A stretch of DNA of 64,000 nucleotides, taken from NCBI RefSeq assembly GCF_016772275.1, contig NZ_CP065425.1, positions 2,696,653 through 2,760,652 on the forward strand, read 5' to 3'. The notes under the pieces were generated by a model. That model made no database searches, was not told where the DNA came from, and worked only from the letters and a program-made list of their open reading frames with translations. Source of the stretch: Heyndrickxia vini (GTDB lineage: Bacteria > Bacillota > Bacilli > Bacillales > Bacillaceae_C). Below are positions 18,517 to 27,287 of the stretch, piece by piece (position 1 is the first letter of the stretch; the number at the start of each line of letters is the position of its first letter). The position numbers and the translations under genes were made by a program.

Positions 18517-20271
18517 TCAACCTGTCTGGGATTGCAGTATGGCCTGCTGATCTTTATATTGAATTTTGTATATCCGCTCATATGGTCCGCCATTTGCTAA
18601 TAATTCGTCGTGTACACCTCTTTCAACGATTTTTCCGTCTTCTAACACGAGGATTTCATCGGCATGTTTCAGTGATGAAATACGATGGGCGATAATAAAA
18701 GTCGTTCTGCCCTTCATTACTTGACGTAACCCTTCTTGAATTTTAAATTCAGTATCCATATCAACTGCACTTGTTGCATCATCTAAAATCAGGATACTTG
18801 GGTTTAAGCATATAGCACGTGCAATCGCGATTCTTTGTTTTTGACCGCCTGATAAGCCCAGGCCTCTTTCACCAAGCATTGTATCGTATCCATCGGGTAA
18901 TTCCATGATAAAGTCATGTGCTTGTGCTCTTTTTGCTGCTTCAACAATTTCTTCCATCGTTGCATGTGGACGTCCATAAGCAATATTTGCTTTAATAGTT
19001 GATGAAAATAGGAAGGATTCCTGCAAGACAATCCCTATATTTGAACGTAATGATTGAATTGAATATTCATTAACCGGTTTTCCATCGATTAATACCTTTC
19101 CTGAAACTGGTTCGTAAAATCGCGTCATTAACTGGGTAATGGTCGTTTTACCGGAGCCCGTTGCACCGATTAACCCGATAACTTTCCCCGGTTCCGCTTT
19201 AAAATCGATATTTTTTATCGCTGCATTCTCATCGCCAAAATATTGAAGAGTTACATCTTGAAATTCAACCTCACCTTTCAAGCGTTTAGCTTCAAATGCA
19301 TTGTGTTTATCAACAATTTCATTATCAGCTTCTAAAATTTCTAATAAACGCTCCCCAGATGCTTTTGACTGTGAGAATAAATTAATTGTGAAACCAAGAT
19401 TGATAATCGGCATGAGGATATAACCTAATAAACTATAAAAAGCAACAAGTTCTCCCGGCTTTAAGCTACCATTTATAACAAGATATCCACCATAGGACAA
19501 TAAAATAATGATTCCTATGTTCCCTATCAACTCCATCAACGGAAAATACTTTGCCCAAATATTTGCAGTGCTTATTTGCTGATCACGGTAATCGTCATTA
19601 GAAAGATTAAACTTCGAGGTTTGAAACTCTTCTCTTGATAAAGATTTAACTGTATTGATTCCACTTATATTCTCTTGAACATTCGTATTAAGCTTTCCAA
19701 ATGATTTTCTAATTCCTCTAAAAGCGGGATGGACAACCTTATCAAACTTATAAACAGAGACTGCTAGAAATGGCAGCATAATCATTGTCATCAACGTTAA
19801 TGAAACTGAATAATAAAACATGACACTAAAACTAATCCCTAAAATTAAAATAAAGCGTAATGCCTCGGAGAAACCAAATGATAAGAAAAAGCGAAATCCT
19901 TCTACATCGGCTGTTAATCGGGACATTAAGTCACCGGTTTTCGCATTATCATAATACCGAAACGGTTGAAATTGAAGTTTTTTATAGAGTTCATTACGGA
20001 GACGATAAACAGAGGTAATTCCGAATAGGTCGCCTGTATATTGTTGAATAAAGGTTGCAACCCCTTTAACAAGCATAAGTATAACAAACCCAATTGATAA
20101 GTATGGTATCATTTCATATTTCTTATCATATATCACTTCATCGATTGTTAATTGTAAAATAATTGGATAAATAATTGTTATCGCCGTAACAATTATTAAA
20201 AAAAACATGGACGTTATAAACAAACGTTTATATGGCATATAAAAGTCCTTTAACTTTTTAAATGTATCCAT
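18517..20271 (-). CDS. yfiB: ABC exporter half-transporter, YfiB-like
   Basis: This 584-residue half-transporter has six membrane helices (about residues 15-315) and an ATPase domain with Walker A GATGSGKT, canonical signature LSGGQKQR and Walker B LILDDATSAVD. The catalytic glutamate is replaced by Asp, so ATP bound to its own Walker site is probably hydrolysed poorly. It is complementary to the downstream YfiC-like partner, with which it forms an operon. It lies directly downstream of a roughly 290-base promoter region shared with the divergent mscS gene. Confidence 0.85.
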   Translation of the reverse strand: MDTFKKLKDFYMPYKRLFITSMFFLIIVTAITIIYPIILQLTIDEVIYDKKYEMIPYLSIGFVILMLVKGVATFIQQYTGDLFGITSVYRLRNELYKKLQFQPFRYYDNAKTGDLMSRLTADVEGFRFFLSFGFSEALRFILILGISFSVMFYYSVSLTLMTMIMLPFLAVSVYKFDKVVHPAFRGIRKSFGKLNTNVQENISGINTVKSLSREEFQTSKFNLSNDDYRDQQISTANIWAKYFPLMELIGNIGIIILLSYGGYLVINGSLKPGELVAFYSLLGYILMPIINLGFTINLFSQSKASGERLLEILEADNEIVDKHNAFEAKRLKGEVEFQDVTLQYFGDENAAIKNIDFKAEPGKVIGLIGATGSGKTTITQLMTRFYEPVSGKVLIDGKPVNEYSIQSLRSNIGIVLQESFLFSSTIKANIAYGRPHATMEEIVEAAKRAQAHDFIMELPDGYDTMLGERGLGLSGGQKQRIAIARAICLNPSILILDDATSAVDMDTEFKIQEGLRQVMKGRTTFIIAHRISSLKHADEILVLEDGKIVERGVHDELLANGGPYERIYKIQYKDQQAILQSQTG

Positions 20272-20561
20272 TTCATTCCCCCCACTTGTAAAAAATAATA
20301 TAAACGTAATATTAAATATAACGGTTATCGAAATATTTATCCATCCTTTTGTTCCAATTTTTATAAAATTTTTTTGTTTCTATATATTCTAAGATGTAAA
20401 ATAAATCAAGTGGAAAAAACCGTTGTTTTGTAGTAATTTGTAAATAAAATGTAAAACAAATTCAATGTGATTTTTGCTTTAATAAGGTTTATCATTTTAA
20501 ATGGGGGGAATATATAAACGCCTCACTAACAACTGAGATAAGTATCGAAAGGATGTATTAG
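20272..20561. other. divergent promoter region, yfiB / mscS
   Basis: This AT-rich stretch has no recognisable gene. On the plus strand TTGCTT and TTAAAT are 17 bases apart shortly before mscS, a weak candidate promoter. Nothing else stands out. Confidence 0.35.
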
Positions 20562-21383
20562 ATGGATTGGATTACAAAAAAATTAACAGAGTTTGATTGG
20601 ACAGGTTTCCTGCTCCAGGTTGGAATGTTTTTATTAAAACTCGTTATTATCTACATCATTTATAAAATCGTAAAAGTGATTGGAAGGAAAATCATTCATA
20701 CCTCTTTTGAAAAATATCAAAGCAGAATGACAATTTCAACCGCAAGATCGAAAACATTACAAAACCTAGTTGATAATACATTTTCGTATGTTTTAGTTTT
20801 TATACTTTTTGTAACATTACTACAAACGTTAGGGATTAAAACAACAGGAATTCTTGCCGGGGCGGGGATTGTCGGCCTAGCAGTAGGTTTCGGAGCTCAA
20901 GGGCTTGTCAGCGATGTTGTTACAGGATTTTTCCTATTATTAGAAAAGCAAGTAGATGTTGACGACTATGTAACGATTGGCAGTTTTTCCGGGGTTGTCG
21001 AACAAGTGGGTTTACGGACAACTCAAATTCGCTCTACAGATGGAACATTGCATTTCCTTCCAAATCGCCAAATTACTACATTAAGTAATCATTCACGCGG
21101 AAATATGCAAGCACTAGTTGATTTCTCCATTGGAGACCCATCTTCAATCGATCATGCGATAAATATCATACAGCAGGCATGTGATCAAATAGCAATAGAA
21201 GATGATAATATTGTAGAAGGACCCAATGTATTAGGTGTTCAGTCATTCGAAAGTTCGGATATCCAGCTACGAGTTATTGCAAGAACAAAGAATGGAAAAC
21301 AATCAGGTGTAGAACGAAAATTGAAAAAGGTTATTAAAGAAACTATTGATTCACAAATAAAAGTAAAGGAAAATTCGAATTAG
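20562..21383 (+). CDS. ykuT: small-conductance mechanosensitive channel (MscS family, YkuT-like)
   Basis: This 273-residue channel opens under membrane tension to release solutes on osmotic downshock. Three membrane helices occupy residues about 15-35, 65-85 and 90-120. The pore helix is the Gly/Ala-rich GILAGAGIVGLAVGFGAQGLVSDVVTG, followed by the cytoplasmic beta domain (DDYVTIGSFSGVVEQVGLRTTQIRS) and an alpha/beta C-terminal domain. GAAAGGATG precedes the ATG. In B. subtilis ykuT also neighbours dapL. Confidence 0.92.
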   Translation: MDWITKKLTEFDWTGFLLQVGMFLLKLVIIYIIYKIVKVIGRKIIHTSFEKYQSRMTISTARSKTLQNLVDNTFSYVLVFILFVTLLQTLGIKTTGILAGAGIVGLAVGFGAQGLVSDVVTGFFLLLEKQVDVDDYVTIGSFSGVVEQVGLRTTQIRSTDGTLHFLPNRQITTLSNHSRGNMQALVDFSIGDPSSIDHAINIIQQACDQIAIEDDNIVEGPNVLGVQSFESSDIQLRVIARTKNGKQSGVERKLKKVIKETIDSQIKVKENSN

Positions 21384-21393
21384 GTATATAAAA

Positions 21394-21425
21394 AAGATAG
21401 GTAAAATTTGTACCTATCTTTTTGT
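21394..21425. terminator. terminator of mscS (convergent with dapL)
   Basis: AAAGATAGGTA and TACCTATCTTT form a perfect 11-bp stem with a 7-base loop and a T run on the plus strand; A-rich sequence allows use on the minus strand too. Confidence 0.82.
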
Positions 21426-21432
21426 TTTCAAA

Positions 21433-22551
21433 TCATAAAGTTTGGATATATTCAATGATCGTGCTAATAGAAAAATCGATAGCATTCTCTTTTGGATTTA
21501 TTTTTGCGTGATGCAAACCGAACGGTGAATCAACTCCTAGCCAAAACATAAATCCCGGAATTTCCTTTAACATGTAGCCAAAGTCTTCTCCCGTCATTGC
21601 CTCTTTGCAAATAAAAAGGTTCACATCTTCTCTTTGTTTCAAAAATTCCATGAAATGCTTTGTTGGTAACTCATGATTGTATACTTGATGATACATGCTG
21701 CCATAATCAATGCTTGCTTCACATTCAAACCCATTTTCTAAGCCTTTAACAAGCGCTTCAATCCTTTTCTTTACCTTTTTCATCGAATCAACCGAAAGGG
21801 TGCGAATAGTCCCTTCTAGCCTTGCAGTCTCTGCAATAATGTTTTGAACTGTACCACCTGTAATTTTCCCTACAGTAATAACAGCACTATCAAGCGGATC
21901 AACATTTCTTGAAATAATAGATTGGAGGTGGGTAACTAGATAAGAAGCTGCTACAACCATATCATTCGTTTGGTGAGGATAGGCGGCATGCCCTCCTTTT
22001 CCTTTTAGATCAATAAATAGTTCGGATGTATTAGCAAATAATAACCCTTCTTTAACTGCAATCGTGCCGACAGGATACTCCGGTGCAATATGTAAGGCAA
22101 AGATAAGATCCGGCTTCCATTCTTTAAATTCTTTACTTTGCAATAATGGTTCTGCTCCACCGGGTCCCTCTTCAGCAGGTTGAAAAATAAAAAGTAAATT
22201 GTCTTTAATAGGATGATGAACGAAGAAAGTTAATACACCGAGTGCAATACTCATATGAAAGTCATGTCCACACGCATGCATCCTACCTTCGTGCTCTGAT
22301 TTAAATGTTAAATCGGTTCTTTCATCAATCGGTAACCCATCGATATCCGTCCGGTAACCAATTGTTTTAGAAGGATTTGTCCCAAATATTTTAACAAGCA
22401 GTCCTGTCCTCCATTTGCGAATTTCATACCGATCTTCGGGCAATTTTTGAATATAATTCAGAAGATATTCTTGCGTTTTAAATTCTTTAAATCCTAGTTC
22501 AGGGATTTTATGTAGTTCACGGCGAATTTGCACAAATTGGCTTAGTTCCAT
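21433..22551 (-). CDS. dapL: N-acetyldiaminopimelate deacetylase
   Basis: This 372-residue M20-family amidohydrolase removes the acetyl group from N-acetyl-LL-diaminopimelate in the acetylase branch of lysine and peptidoglycan precursor synthesis. Metal-site motifs include [26 protein letters not shown] and the C-terminal [14 protein letters not shown]; the dimerisation domain lies between. Similar M20 amidohydrolases act on other N-acyl substrates, but linkage to dapH directly upstream fixes this role. AAGGGGAAA precedes the ATG. Confidence 0.93.
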   Translation of the reverse strand: MELSQFVQIRRELHKIPELGFKEFKTQEYLLNYIQKLPEDRYEIRKWRTGLLVKIFGTNPSKTIGYRTDIDGLPIDERTDLTFKSEHEGRMHACGHDFHMSIALGVLTFFVHHPIKDNLLFIFQPAEEGPGGAEPLLQSKEFKEWKPDLIFALHIAPEYPVGTIAVKEGLLFANTSELFIDLKGKGGHAAYPHQTNDMVVAASYLVTHLQSIISRNVDPLDSAVITVGKITGGTVQNIIAETARLEGTIRTLSVDSMKKVKKRIEALVKGLENGFECEASIDYGSMYHQVYNHELPTKHFMEFLKQREDVNLFICKEAMTGEDFGYMLKEIPGFMFWLGVDSPFGLHHAKINPKENAIDFSISTIIEYIQTL

Positions 22552-22569
22552 TGTTTATTTCCCCTTTTA

Positions 22570-22598
22570 TAAAAAGCCTAGCAATTGCCAGGCTTTTC
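22570..22598 (-). terminator. hairpin between dapH and dapL
   Basis: AAAAGCCTGG and CTAGGCTTTT pair around a short loop, with a T run on the minus strand. As dapL has no visible separate promoter, this probably attenuates rather than ends dapH transcription. Confidence 0.55.
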
Positions 22599-22609
22599 TA
22601 CTTCATTAA

Positions 22610-23311
22610 TTATAGATTACGGAGTTCTTGTTTAATTTCAATTTTTGACTTTGTTTTTTCATCTATTTCTTTTAATTTTTTAGCCGGAACTCCTGCAACA
22701 AGTGTATTCGGGGGAACATCGCTCACTACTATTGCTCCTGCGGCTACTACAGAACCTTTTCCAACTGTTACACCTTCAAGGATAACCGCATTTGCACCGA
22801 TAAGTACATCGTCTTCAATAATAACCGGTTTCGCAGATGGCGGCTCAATTACTCCAGCTAAAACAGCTCCAGCCCCAACATGGCAATTTTTCCCTACAGT
22901 TGCTCGTCCGCCTAATACGGCATTCATATCAATCATTGTGCCATCACCAATAACGGCACCAATATTGATGACTGCTCCCATCATAATAACAACATTATTA
23001 CCAATTTCAACTTGGTCACGAATAAATGCACCTGGTTCAATTCGAGCATTAATATTTTTCATGTCCAGCAAAGGAATAGCAGAATTACGTCGATCATTTT
23101 CAACTACATAATCTTCAATTTTATCCCGATTCGCTTCCAACACAGCGGATATTTCAGACCATTCACCAAATACAACTCCACTGTTTCCATTAATAAATGT
23201 TTGAGCATGCTCACCAAAGTTAACCCCCGTTAAAGTTCCTTTTACATACACTTTTACCGGTGTTGTTTTTTTGCTATTAGAGATAAAAGAAATAATTTCA
23301 TTTGCATCCAT
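22610..23311 (-). CDS. dapH: tetrahydrodipicolinate N-acetyltransferase
   Basis: This 233-residue acetyltransferase converts tetrahydrodipicolinate plus acetyl-CoA to N-acetyl-2-amino-6-oxopimelate. The N-terminal alpha/beta domain (residues 1-85) is followed by a left-handed beta-helix of hexapeptide repeats (about 88-205), including [21 protein letters not shown] and [19 protein letters not shown]. It is three residues shorter than B. subtilis DapH. AGAAGGGGGA lies upstream. It precedes dapL, giving the two acetylation-branch steps in one unit. Confidence 0.95.
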   Translation of the reverse strand: MDANEIISFISNSKKTTPVKVYVKGTLTGVNFGEHAQTFINGNSGVVFGEWSEISAVLEANRDKIEDYVVENDRRNSAIPLLDMKNINARIEPGAFIRDQVEIGNNVVIMMGAVINIGAVIGDGTMIDMNAVLGGRATVGKNCHVGAGAVLAGVIEPPSAKPVIIEDDVLIGANAVILEGVTVGKGSVVAAGAIVVSDVPPNTLVAGVPAKKLKEIDEKTKSKIEIKQELRNL

Positions 23312-23346
23312 TAGGATAAATCCCCCTTCTATTATGTATGGAAATT

Positions 23347-23375
23347 ACTTTATCAAACTAAATCTTGATATACAA
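23347..23375 (-). promoter_or_regulatory. dapH promoter
   Basis: On the minus strand TTGTAT (23370-23375) and TAAAGT (23347-23352) are 17 bases apart, in the 73-base gap between ccpC and dapH. Confidence 0.5.
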
Positions 23376-23384
23376 GATAAAAGA

Positions 23385-24272
23385 TTAAAAAGTATGTGGT
23401 TGATTTGCTATAAAATCGTTTATCACTTCAACAAAAGCTTGTACTTGTTTCAGTTTAAAGGCAGATTCATAGCCAAGTAACCATGTATCGCGTTTTAATC
23501 TTTGATCATGATCACCTTTCAATGGAATCTTATACATATCTTTTGCAGATTCATTTAAAGTAATCGCTGGTAATATCGCATATCCGATTCCATTGAAAGT
23601 CATTTGCTTACATGTTTCAATTTGGTCAACCACGATCGTACGTTTTGGGGTCGTCTGAAATTGACGGTGCCACCAATCTTGAATTTCTTGATAATAATTG
23701 GAGTCACTTTTAAATTGGATAAATGGCCGATCCGTTTTCAACACATCTTCAACATGTTGGATTTCTTTATCTACCAAATATAACGTATCTTCAAATAAAT
23801 GCTTTTTATGTCCTTTCCAATCCGTAGAGCCACGAAGAATTCCAATATGAACTTCATCATCATAAAGCGATTTTAATATTTCGCTACTCCAACCGGTAAT
23901 TAATGAAATTTTCGCATGAGGATATTGATCCACAAATGTTTTCAAAACTTTAGGAAGCCAATTTTGACCAACAATCGAAGCACAAGCAATTTTTAAAGTA
24001 CCATGCACTTTAGATTCTAAAGTTTGAATTTGTTCTTTAACTTTTTCTTCTTGGTCGAGTACATTATTTGCAAATCGAATCACCAACTCACCAGAAGGTG
24101 TTAAGATCAATCCTTTTTGTGTTCGCAGGAATAATTTAGTTCCCCATTGTTTTTCAATATTTTGCAGTCTTTGCGATAGTGCGGGTTGAGAAACGAAAAG
24201 GCGCTCCGCAGCCTTACGCATATTCATTTCCTCCGCAAGAACAGATAAAAGGTAAAATTCATTTGTCGACAT
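23385..24272 (-). CDS. ccpC: LysR-type regulator CcpC
   Basis: This 295-residue LysR regulator has an N-terminal winged helix with NMRKAAERLFVSQPALSQRL (about residues 19-38) and a C-terminal periplasmic-binding-like effector domain. The sequence follows B. subtilis CcpC (YkuM) closely, including SLITGWSSEILKSLYDDEVHIGILRG. CcpC controls citrate synthase and aconitase genes in response to citrate. The ATG at 24272 is preferred because GGGG lies 7 bases before it. The ykuNOP flavodoxin genes that separate ccpC from dapH in B. subtilis are absent here. Confidence 0.9.
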   Translation of the reverse strand: MSTNEFYLLSVLAEEMNMRKAAERLFVSQPALSQRLQNIEKQWGTKLFLRTQKGLILTPSGELVIRFANNVLDQEEKVKEQIQTLESKVHGTLKIACASIVGQNWLPKVLKTFVDQYPHAKISLITGWSSEILKSLYDDEVHIGILRGSTDWKGHKKHLFEDTLYLVDKEIQHVEDVLKTDRPFIQFKSDSNYYQEIQDWWHRQFQTTPKRTIVVDQIETCKQMTFNGIGYAILPAITLNESAKDMYKIPLKGDHDQRLKRDTWLLGYESAFKLKQVQAFVEVINDFIANQPHTF

Positions 24273-24375
24273 TTTCATACCCCAATAAGTTTTACTTATA
24301 TTATATCTAAAAATAGACTAGTTTACATGTTCTATACTAACCAATTCAAATATGTAATAAATTTTTAAACTCAAT

Positions 24376-24404
24376 TCAAACTTTTTGTTGCCCCCTGGCG
24401 TCTA
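24376..24404 (+). promoter_or_regulatory. SigV-type ECF promoter of sigV
   Basis: TCAAAC (24376-24381) followed after 17 bases by CGTCTA (24399-24404) matches ECF promoters with an AAC -35 core and CGTC -10. B. subtilis sigV is autoregulated from such a promoter. A hairpin (ACAGTC/GACTGT) follows in the leader. Confidence 0.65.
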
Positions 24405-24515
24405 TTTACCGTAACAGTCGAAAGGGACTGTAACAATAAATCTAGATACAAGCTCTTCCTCGAGGGAGCCCGGTGCAAAAAAGCAAGATAATGTAGAAAA
24501 AGGAGTTCTTTTTTC

Positions 24516-24998
24516 ATGAAGAAAAAAAAGTCAGCTGACCAGTTAACATCTTTCATTTTTGAGCACAAGGAAGATTTTTATCGACTCGCTTATAGCTATG
24601 TAAAAAATTCTGAAGATGCATTAGATATTGTTCAGGAATCAATTCAAAAGGCAATTGTAGCAAAAGATTTTGTAAAAAATCCCCTTTCAATTAAAAGTTG
24701 GTTTTATAAAATTGTCGTAAATACTTCCTTAGATTACTTAAGAAAGTCAAAAAAAATCACTTTAGTTAATGACGAAACACTAGATTTCTTTAGTTCCGGA
24801 ACAGAAGATGTTTATCAAAACATTGATTTAAAAAGATCCTTAGAGGAACTTCCACTCAAATATCGAACGGTTATTATTCTCCGATATTTTGAAGATTTAA
24901 AAATAGAGGATATTGCTTCTATTTTAAGCGAAAAGGTTAGTACAGTAAAAACTCGCCTTTATAAAGCTCTGGAGCTATTAAGAATAAAAATGCAATGA
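24516..24998 (+). CDS. sigV: ECF sigma factor SigV
   Basis: This 160-residue group-4 sigma factor has region 2 at about residues 10-80 (HKEDFYRLAYSYVKNSEDALDIVQESI) and region 4 at about 105-155 (LPLKYRTVIILRYFEDLKIEDIASIL), with no region 3. The downstream gene encodes a clear RsiV, which identifies it as SigV. SigV directs lysozyme-resistance genes. AAAAAGGAG lies 10 bases before the ATG. The leader of about 100 bases contains two short hairpins. Confidence 0.9.
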   Translation: MKKKKSADQLTSFIFEHKEDFYRLAYSYVKNSEDALDIVQESIQKAIVAKDFVKNPLSIKSWFYKIVVNTSLDYLRKSKKITLVNDETLDFFSSGTEDVYQNIDLKRSLEELPLKYRTVIILRYFEDLKIEDIASILSEKVSTVKTRLYKALELLRIKMQ

Positions 24999-25069
24999 AC
25001 TAGATTTTAAGAGTTGTGTTACACAAAAATTTTTTAGAGTAAATCCAATTAAATCGGAGGACTAGAAAA

Positions 25070-25951
25070 ATGGATAAAAAATTAGAAAAAATGAAAAGTG
25101 AGTATAAAAATATACCTATCCCTAAAGAATTAGATGAAGTTGTTAAAAAAGCAGTACAGACGAAAAGAAAAAAGCCTTTTCACTATCAATGGCTAGTAGG
25201 AGTGGCCGCAGCCGCAGTTATTTTTACGGGAAGCGTGAACATTAGTCCAACATTTGCAAAAACTTTAGCAACCATTCCTGTAATTGGTCCTATAGTTGAG
25301 GTTATTACCATTAAAGAAATTCATATAGACGAAAAAAATTACAATGCACATTTGAAAACTCCGAAAATAAATCATCTTGATAATAAGTCTTTAGAAAATA
25401 ATTTAAACAAAAAATATATAGAAGAAAACCAAAAATTATATAAGGATTTTTCAAAAGAAGTAGAAACACTAAAAAAACAAGGCGGCGGCCATTTAGGCAT
25501 TGATTCGGGATATGAAGTTAAAACGGATGATGAGCGTATTCTTTCTATCGCCCGTTTTGTTGAACAAACACAGGCTTCCTCGTATACAACAATTAAATTT
25601 GATACGATAGATAAGAAAAATAAAATTCTATTAACGCTTCCAAGTCTGTTCAAAGATAGTAAATATATAAATATAATTAGTGAAAATATAAAAGAACAAA
25701 TGAGAAAACAAATAAAACAGGATGATAATAAAATATATTGGGTCGATCAGGCAGGACTAGAAGATTTGAATAAAGATGAGGTATTTAAACATATTTCTGC
25801 TGATCAAAACTTTTATATTAACCCTGATCATAAATTAGTGATTTCTTTCAATGAATATGAAGTTGCGCCTGGATATATGGGAGCAGTGGAATTCGTTATT
25901 CCGACAGAAATACTTTTAAATGATCTCGTTGGCCATGAATATATTCAATAG
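25070..25951 (+). CDS. rsiV: anti-sigma factor RsiV (lysozyme sensor)
   Basis: This 293-residue single-pass membrane protein has a cytoplasmic sigma-binding region (1-37), a membrane helix (about 40-60) and outer DUF4163 and DUF3298 domains. The outer part is close to B. subtilis RsiV, for example HLGIDSGYEVKTDDERILSI and KLVISFNEYEVAPGYMG. B. subtilis RsiV binds lysozyme directly and is then cut by signal peptidase and RasP, freeing SigV. ATCGGAGGA precedes the ATG. The gene ends at a terminator, and oatA, which follows in B. subtilis, is missing. Confidence 0.92.
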   Translation: MDKKLEKMKSEYKNIPIPKELDEVVKKAVQTKRKKPFHYQWLVGVAAAAVIFTGSVNISPTFAKTLATIPVIGPIVEVITIKEIHIDEKNYNAHLKTPKINHLDNKSLENNLNKKYIEENQKLYKDFSKEVETLKKQGGGHLGIDSGYEVKTDDERILSIARFVEQTQASSYTTIKFDTIDKKNKILLTLPSLFKDSKYINIISENIKEQMRKQIKQDDNKIYWVDQAGLEDLNKDEVFKHISADQNFYINPDHKLVISFNEYEVAPGYMGAVEFVIPTEILLNDLVGHEYIQ

Positions 25952-25984
25952 TTAAAGAAATAAATAAAAAATAGCAATAAAAAA

Positions 25985-26021
25985 AATAAGCTCCCAGTTT
26001 TTATGGGAGCTTATTTTTTTA
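25985..26021 (+). terminator. terminator of sigV-rsiV
   Basis: AATAAGCTCCCA and TGGGAGCTTATT form a perfect 12-bp stem with a 7-base loop and a T run. Confidence 0.88.
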
Positions 26022-26041
26022 CCAAATCATATTACGGATAC

Positions 26042-26488
26042 TTATAAATGATTTAATTTTTGTACATGCTTTTTTAATTCCTTAAGCAATGATCTTCTTG
26101 TAAAAATTCCTGCAAAATAGCCCTCATTATCCTCTACACATAGAAAAGGATGATCGATAAGAAGACCTAAAGCTTTCTCAAAGTGGTCATCAATGTGTAA
26201 TCTTGGTATTTTCGTTGTCATGACATCTTCCACTTTTTTTTCGCTCAGTTTTTCAAATTCAATTCTTTCTAGGCCTAAAATCGATTCAGTAATTAAGGAT
26301 GAACTAATAAGCCCGTGTAATTTGTATTTTGGATCTAATACTGGGATAGCTGAATAGCCGCTTTTTGTAAGTACTAATAATGCATGTTCCAGACTATTGC
26401 CAATCTGAACATGTGCCACTTTTTCCGAAGCGATCATAAAATCATTGATTTTTGGTTCAAGAAATTCGTTACTCTGTAAGGAAATCAT
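26042..26488 (-). CDS. cbpB: c-di-AMP-binding CBS protein CbpB/DarB
   Basis: This 148-residue protein consists of two CBS motifs (about residues 12-70 and 82-140) and little else, as in B. subtilis DarB (YkuL, 147 residues). DarB binds c-di-AMP; when free it activates the (p)ppGpp synthetase Rel and pyruvate carboxylase. It lies near ccpC as in B. subtilis. AAGGGAG lies before the ATG. Ligand and partners are inferred from the family. Confidence 0.85.
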   Translation of the reverse strand: MISLQSNEFLEPKINDFMIASEKVAHVQIGNSLEHALLVLTKSGYSAIPVLDPKYKLHGLISSSLITESILGLERIEFEKLSEKKVEDVMTTKIPRLHIDDHFEKALGLLIDHPFLCVEDNEGYFAGIFTRRSLLKELKKHVQKLNHL

Positions 26489-26576
26489 AATAAAACTCCC
26501 TTGTTATGTTTTAAGGTTTCCCTACATTATTTTATCACAAGACTAAGAATTAAGGACTGATTAACCTTATTTAAAT

Positions 26577-26693
26577 TTATTTCTTTTTTTTAAGAATCGT
26601 TTTAATCTCTTGCAATTCTTTTTTCGTACTAATTAACTCAGCTACAATTAACAACATTAATAACAATTGAATCCCTATTAATAAATAAATCAT
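26577..26693 (-). CDS. 38-residue single-pass membrane peptide
   Basis: AGGGGG at good spacing precedes an ATG encoding a peptide with one hydrophobic helix (residues 2-20, Leu/Ile-rich) and a Lys/Glu-rich cytoplasmic tail ending in four lysines. It is located between ykuJ and cbpB on the same strand, behind the ykuJ terminator. I do not recognise a family. The strong binding site, topology and clean stop support it as a real small gene. Confidence 0.6.
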   Translation of the reverse strand: MIYLLIGIQLLLMLLIVAELISTKKELQEIKTILKKKK

Positions 26694-26717
26694 ATTATCC
26701 CCCTAACTTTTCTAAAA

Positions 26718-26746
26718 AAAAAGAGCCTTAAGATTGAAGGCTCTAA
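26718..26746 (-). terminator. terminator of ykuJ
   Basis: AGAGCCTT and AAGGCTCT form an 8-bp stem with a T run of eight on the minus strand. The ykuJ stop lies at the stem edge. Confidence 0.8.
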
Positions 26747-26997
26747 GATGGATTCTTTTCTTCTTGCACTAGGTCGAAAATTTCTATGGCAGTAATATCA
26801 ATATCATCAAATTGGTATTTATTCACTTTCTTATCTTCATCATATTCTTCGAGTTCAAATGTATCTGTTGCAGGGAAGAATTTCACTTGACATAATGTTT
26901 TTCCGTTTACTTCAAATCTTCGTTGTTGAATTTCACCGGTATCTTTTGCATCCTGCATTGCCTTTAATCTTTGGATTATTCCTAATAGTTGGGACAT
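26743..26997 (-). CDS. ykuJ: YkuJ family protein
   Basis: This 84-residue protein matches the YkuJ family: the N-terminal helix SQLLGIIQRLKAMQDA, a beta-sheet core with GKTLCQVKFF and FELEEYDEDKK, and an acidic C-terminus. The structure is known in B. subtilis but the function is not. AAAGGAG lies upstream of the ATG. It belongs to the conserved ykuJ-cbpB-ccpC neighbourhood. Confidence 0.85.
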   Translation of the reverse strand: MSQLLGIIQRLKAMQDAKDTGEIQQRRFEVNGKTLCQVKFFPATDTFELEEYDEDKKVNKYQFDDIDITAIEIFDLVQEEKNPS

Positions 26998-27287
26998 AAT
27001 AAACTCCTTTCCTAATTACGCGTGTTTCACAATTTAAGTCACCGATTTATCATAACCTAAACGAGAAATGATTACCACTCTCAATTTGCCTAAACAAACA
27101 TGACTTAATATTGCCATTATTCATAAATGGAAACATTGAATTTTAATCCTATTTATACCTCTATTTTATCATTCCCGAAAGTTGAATTCTAATAACTACT
27201 ATGGCATTAATTTATTTTTAAAAATAAAGAAAATTCGTTATACTGTTGGTAGTAAAGTGAATAAAAACACAACTAGGGGGATATATT
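26998..27287. other. divergent intergenic region, ykuJ / MBL gene
   Basis: About 290 bases hold no gene. On the plus strand TTTAAA and TATACT 16 bases apart, about 40 bases before the TTG start of the next gene, form a plausible promoter. No operator is evident. Confidence 0.4.

Noticed and set aside
22551-23111. 186-residue plus-strand frame antisense to dapH
   Set aside because: Ala/Pro/Thr-rich shadow of the hexapeptide-repeat coding sequence.
24371-24568. 65-residue minus-strand open frame before sigV
   Set aside because: It overlaps the SigV-type promoter and the sigV start on the opposite strand and has no ribosome binding site.
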